Assembly: GCA_015259125.1 (NCBI GenBank)
Contig: JABZGR010000002.1
Coordinates: 124,001-188,000 of the forward strand
Direction of reading: 5' to 3'
DNA from: Alloprevotella tannerae
Lineage (GTDB): Bacteria > Bacteroidota > Bacteroidia > Bacteroidales > Bacteroidaceae
Length of the DNA stretch: 64,000 nucleotides
Shown: positions 61,495 through 64,000 of the stretch, piece after piece
Layout of the letters: each line of letters opens with the position of its first letter
How positions within the stretch are numbered: the stretch's first letter is position 1
Notes under the pieces: generated by a model
Seen by the model: the letters and a program-made list of their open reading frames with translations, nothing else
Database searches by the model: none
Told to the model about the DNA's origin: nothing
Program-made: the position numbers and the translations under genes

Positions 61495-63102
61495 TTAGAA
61501 GATTACCTTGCGCGTGGTACCGTTGCTATATCTGATTATATTCAAACCCTTCGTCGGATACTTGCTGACGATGCCGGCTGGAGTCACATAGTAGATTGGC
61601 TGCGCCTCATCGGGCATGACAGAGGGCGTAGAGATTCCCGTCGTGACGGTGATCACCGTCCATCCTTTATCGCGTGCTGCTGCGATATTGGCTTTTTCGG
61701 CATTGGGCATCGCGATGTTGAGAATGCGTGCCCATGCGCGGTTATTGTCATTGATTGTTACGCTCGACACATCTTTCAATTGCGTGATGAGATTATTGAT
61801 GGCTTCGACAGAGAACTCGTTGCCCTGTAGCGACAAACCTTCCACTTTCTGGTTGGCAGATAGATCAAGCTCGGTCAGATGATTGTTCTCGGCAGCTATC
61901 CATTGCAGGTTGGGATTCTTGCTCACATCGAGGCGGTTGATGCGGTTGCTGTCGCACTCCAGCCAGGTGAGGATAGAGTTGTGACTGAGGTCGAGAGAGC
62001 TCAGTTGGTTGTTGCTCACCTTTAGCCAGCTCAGGTTACGTATGTTTGCCACAGAGATAGCAGCGAGGCGGTTGTGCTCGAGTTTCACTTTCAGCAGACG
62101 ATCGTTTTGGGTCAGATCCACAAAAGCGAGGTCATTATAGCCGGCGATGAGGATAGTCAGCAGCGGGTGTTGGAGCGTTGGGAGCGTTGTCAGTCGGTTG
62201 TGCTCCACGTTGAGATATTTCACGTTCGGATTCTGCGACAGGTCGAGCGTCGTGAGTTCGTTGTTGAAGAGATAAACACCTTCTAGTATGACATTGTTGC
62301 CCATAAGCACCTGCGTGAGGCGGTTGTGGTCGGCCTTCAACGTTTTCAGTTGCGTGTTGCTTGACACATCGAGCGTGGTGAGGAAGTTCGAGTCGGCATA
62401 TAGTTCGCTTAGTTTGATCACACCTGTGAGATTGAGTGAGGTAAGTCGGTTGCCTGCACAGTGCAGTTCTTCCAAACCGCCACACTCTTTCACGTTTATT
62501 TCATCCAGCCGGTTGTTGGAGCAGTCCACGTATTGCAGTGTGCTGTGGGTGGGCAAAATGAGGCGGTCGTATTGGTTGTCGGAGATGTCAACTTTCGAGA
62601 GTTGCGTCATGAGGGAGCAATCCAGCTCTCCTGTAATCTTGTTGTTGTGTACATCAATGACGCGCATAAAACTATTATTCCTGACGTTAAGCTGCTCTAT
62701 TTTGTTGTTTTCAGCATAGAGTCCAGTCAGATAAGGCGCTTCGCTCAAGTCGAGTTGGCGAATGTTGTTGTCGCCCACCTGCACTTGTGAAAGCGAGGAA
62801 GCATGATGGAACTGGAGTGCCTCGATATTCATACTACGTGCCCGCAGAATCATAACCTTTTCGCCATAAATCTTGACGGTCTTTGATTTCAGCGTTTCAG
62901 AATAGTAGGCAGCTTTGTTGTAGGTTTGGAGTTTTCCGTCCCCCCAGTCAATCTGAAATTCATCCCCCTTCTGACCACCGACAGCCAGCTCAACGGTCTT
63001 GTCAGACTCTTTGAAAGTTATCACGATGTTGGGCTCTTTCTGCTGTGCTTTGGCAGTAAAGAACATTGCCATCAGGCAAACAATGAATAAACTCTTTTTC
63101 AT
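61495..63102 (-). CDS. Leucine-rich-repeat surface protein with T9SS-like C-terminus
   Basis: A 535-residue protein: signal peptide (SLFIVCLMAMFFTAKAQQ), a short beta domain (to about residue 85), then about 18 leucine-rich repeats of roughly 21 residues with an LxxLxLxxNxLxxLDLSxNxxL pattern of the internalin type (YLNVEHNRLTTLPTL, LSWLKVSNNQLSSLDLSHN). The last about 45 residues (PIYYVTPAGIVSKYPTKGLN and RYSNGTTRKVIF) look like a T9SS sorting region, as in InlJ-like proteins of Bacteroidales. Likely surface-exposed, in protein binding or adhesion. It is flanked on both sides by IS elements. Confidence 0.86.
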   Translation of the reverse strand: MKKSLFIVCLMAMFFTAKAQQKEPNIVITFKESDKTVELAVGGQKGDEFQIDWGDGKLQTYNKAAYYSETLKSKTVKIYGEKVMILRARSMNIEALQFHHASSLSQVQVGDNNIRQLDLSEAPYLTGLYAENNKIEQLNVRNNSFMRVIDVHNNKITGELDCSLMTQLSKVDISDNQYDRLILPTHSTLQYVDCSNNRLDEINVKECGGLEELHCAGNRLTSLNLTGVIKLSELYADSNFLTTLDVSSNTQLKTLKADHNRLTQVLMGNNVILEGVYLFNNELTTLDLSQNPNVKYLNVEHNRLTTLPTLQHPLLTILIAGYNDLAFVDLTQNDRLLKVKLEHNRLAAISVANIRNLSWLKVSNNQLSSLDLSHNSILTWLECDSNRINRLDVSKNPNLQWIAAENNHLTELDLSANQKVEGLSLQGNEFSVEAINNLITQLKDVSSVTINDNNRAWARILNIAMPNAEKANIAAARDKGWTVITVTTGISTPSVMPDEAQPIYYVTPAGIVSKYPTKGLNIIRYSNGTTRKVIF

Positions 63103-63171
63103 ACGTTGATGTTGTTTAAAAAGTTAAACATAAAGAGAAGGCGCTGAAAAGTGCCACTTTGTAAGGTATTG

Positions 63172-63203
63172 CAAATCTAAGGGTTTATAGCGATACATAC
63201 AAA
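63172..63203 (-). promoter_or_regulatory. Promoter of the LRR protein gene
   Basis: Minus strand TTTG (63203-63200), 20-base spacer, TAGATTTG (63179-63172): full consensus. The leader is about 65 bases. The remaining gap to 63385 shows only a TTCTCAAGA-T-TCTTGAGAA palindrome at 63348-63366. Confidence 0.75.
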
Positions 63204-63385
63204 TAATCCCAACTAATTTCTTTAGCGCGAACATTCCTCGCACCAATAAAAAAAGTTCCTTTGTCCTGCACTAAATAAGTTGACTTTTTTGTACAAGACA
63301 TATTGTTGCGCATATAGTCCCGTCTCAAAATATTTCAAAAATGAAGTTTCTCAAGATTCTTGAGAATAAAAAGTTCCGCTTATTT

Positions 63386-64000
63386 AACGTGAGTTCGACG
63401 AATTATAAGTGTCTATAGATTTGGTGATTATCGAAATTTGTTGCAACTTTAAGATGTTAACATATAAATAGTTACGAACAAAAATCGCTATGATCACCGA
63501 AGCTAAAGTTTTTCACTTCGTTCAAGGAAACTCCTGAAATATTTTGTATGGCAGACGACTTCTGCAAGTTTTTTGATGCTATGACGGCAAAATATGCGCT
63601 AAAACCTACCGGAAAAAGAAAATATCATCGAAGTTCCACGATGTCAAAGGCCGAAGTCATGCTGATAATGATTCTTTTCCACGACTCCGGTTATCGCTGC
63701 TTTAAACATTTCTATCTTGAAAAAGTATGTAAGCATCTTCGCCATCTGTTTCCCAATGTTGTTTCTTATAACCGTTTAGTAGAATTGGAAAGGGATGTAG
63801 CCGTACCCTTAACCTTGTTTATCAAGAAGGTCCTCTTGGGCAAATGCACGGGCATAAGCTTTGTTGACAGTACAGCATTGCGTGTCTGCAAAAACCAGAG
63901 AATACATATTCACAAAGTTTTCAAAGGCATAGCCCAAAGAGGAAAATGCTCTATGGGTTGGTTCTTCGGTTTCAAATTGCATTTGATTTGCAATGAGAAA
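63386..64000 (+). mobile_element. IS982-family element copy 3, cut by the window end
   Basis: Left end AACGTGAGTTCGACGAATT at 63386 is identical to copy 1; the element continues past the window. It retains the 147 bases missing from copy 1. Same orientation as copy 1, about 5.1 kb away. Confidence 0.88.
63490..64000 (+). pseudogene. IS982-family transposase with probable frameshift (copy 3, partial)
   Basis: The ATG at 63490 opens a frame that stops after 15 codons, but removing one T from the T5 run at 63509-63513 fuses it to the transposase frame (MITEAKVFTSFKETPEIFCM then ADDFCKFFDAM). Full length would then be about 308 residues, as in the element at 60196. Alternatively translation starts at the in-frame ATG at 63548. 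The frame is open from there to the window end. Confidence 0.75.

Noticed and set aside
1..64000. tRNA or rRNA genes
   Set aside because: No cloverleaf with a T-loop GTTCRA-type word or rRNA-like sequence was found by eye; a tRNAscan run would settle this.

Overview
The window reads as a chromosome segment of a Bacteroidales bacterium, most likely Prevotellaceae-like (Prevotella/Alloprevotella type); the family is a low-confidence guess. Evidence: promoters of the Bacteroidetes form TTTG-N19..21-TAnnTTTG, almost no Shine-Dalgarno sequences, the ATP synthase order atpD-C-(atpI-like)-B-E-F-H-A-G, a FeoA-FeoB fusion, serine palmitoyltransferase (sphingolipids), LL-diaminopimelate aminotransferase, many lipoproteins, and secreted proteins whose C-termini look like type IX secretion (T9SS) sorting domains. 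No rRNA, tRNA, cas gene or prophage was recognised. || Layout. 0-3 kb: Lnb-type (DUF4105) lipoprotein N-acyltransferase followed by an alkaline-phosphatase-fold protein that has lost key catalytic residues. 3.6-9.1 kb: periplasmic thioredoxin-like protein, then glycosyltransferase, dihydroorotase, metallophosphoesterase, PlsC. 9.7-12.3 kb: operon of two DUF4230 proteins and a clostripain-type lipoprotein. 12.6-18 kb: dapF-dapL, a small lipoprotein, glmS. 18-20 kb: tandem membrane-protein paralogues with homogenised 3' ends. 20-22.5 kb: pabA divergent from pabB-pabC. 23-28.3 kb: a structured stand-alone RNA, a LysM/PorT-like envelope operon, and a lipid kinase head-to-head with spt. 29.3-36.6 kb: F1Fo ATP synthase operon. 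36.8-40.5 kb: duplicated beta-helix genes, one split by an in-frame stop. 41-46 kb: PD40 protein, nucleoside phosphorylase, FeoAB. 47-52.4 kb: proS-ABC-F-pepO operon. 52.6-58 kb: OmpA lipoprotein, a 1279-residue secreted protein and a 54-residue peptide. 58.2-64 kb: insertion-sequence territory with three IS982-family elements around a secreted protein and an LRR surface protein. || The most unusual signal is outside genes: eight long intergenic gaps each carry a short array of about four units at a strict 21-22 bp period, each unit built on a palindromic core. Five arrays share the core TCRYGA (TCGTGA or its complement TCACGA), always four units at exactly 22 bp; the others keep the architecture with different cores.
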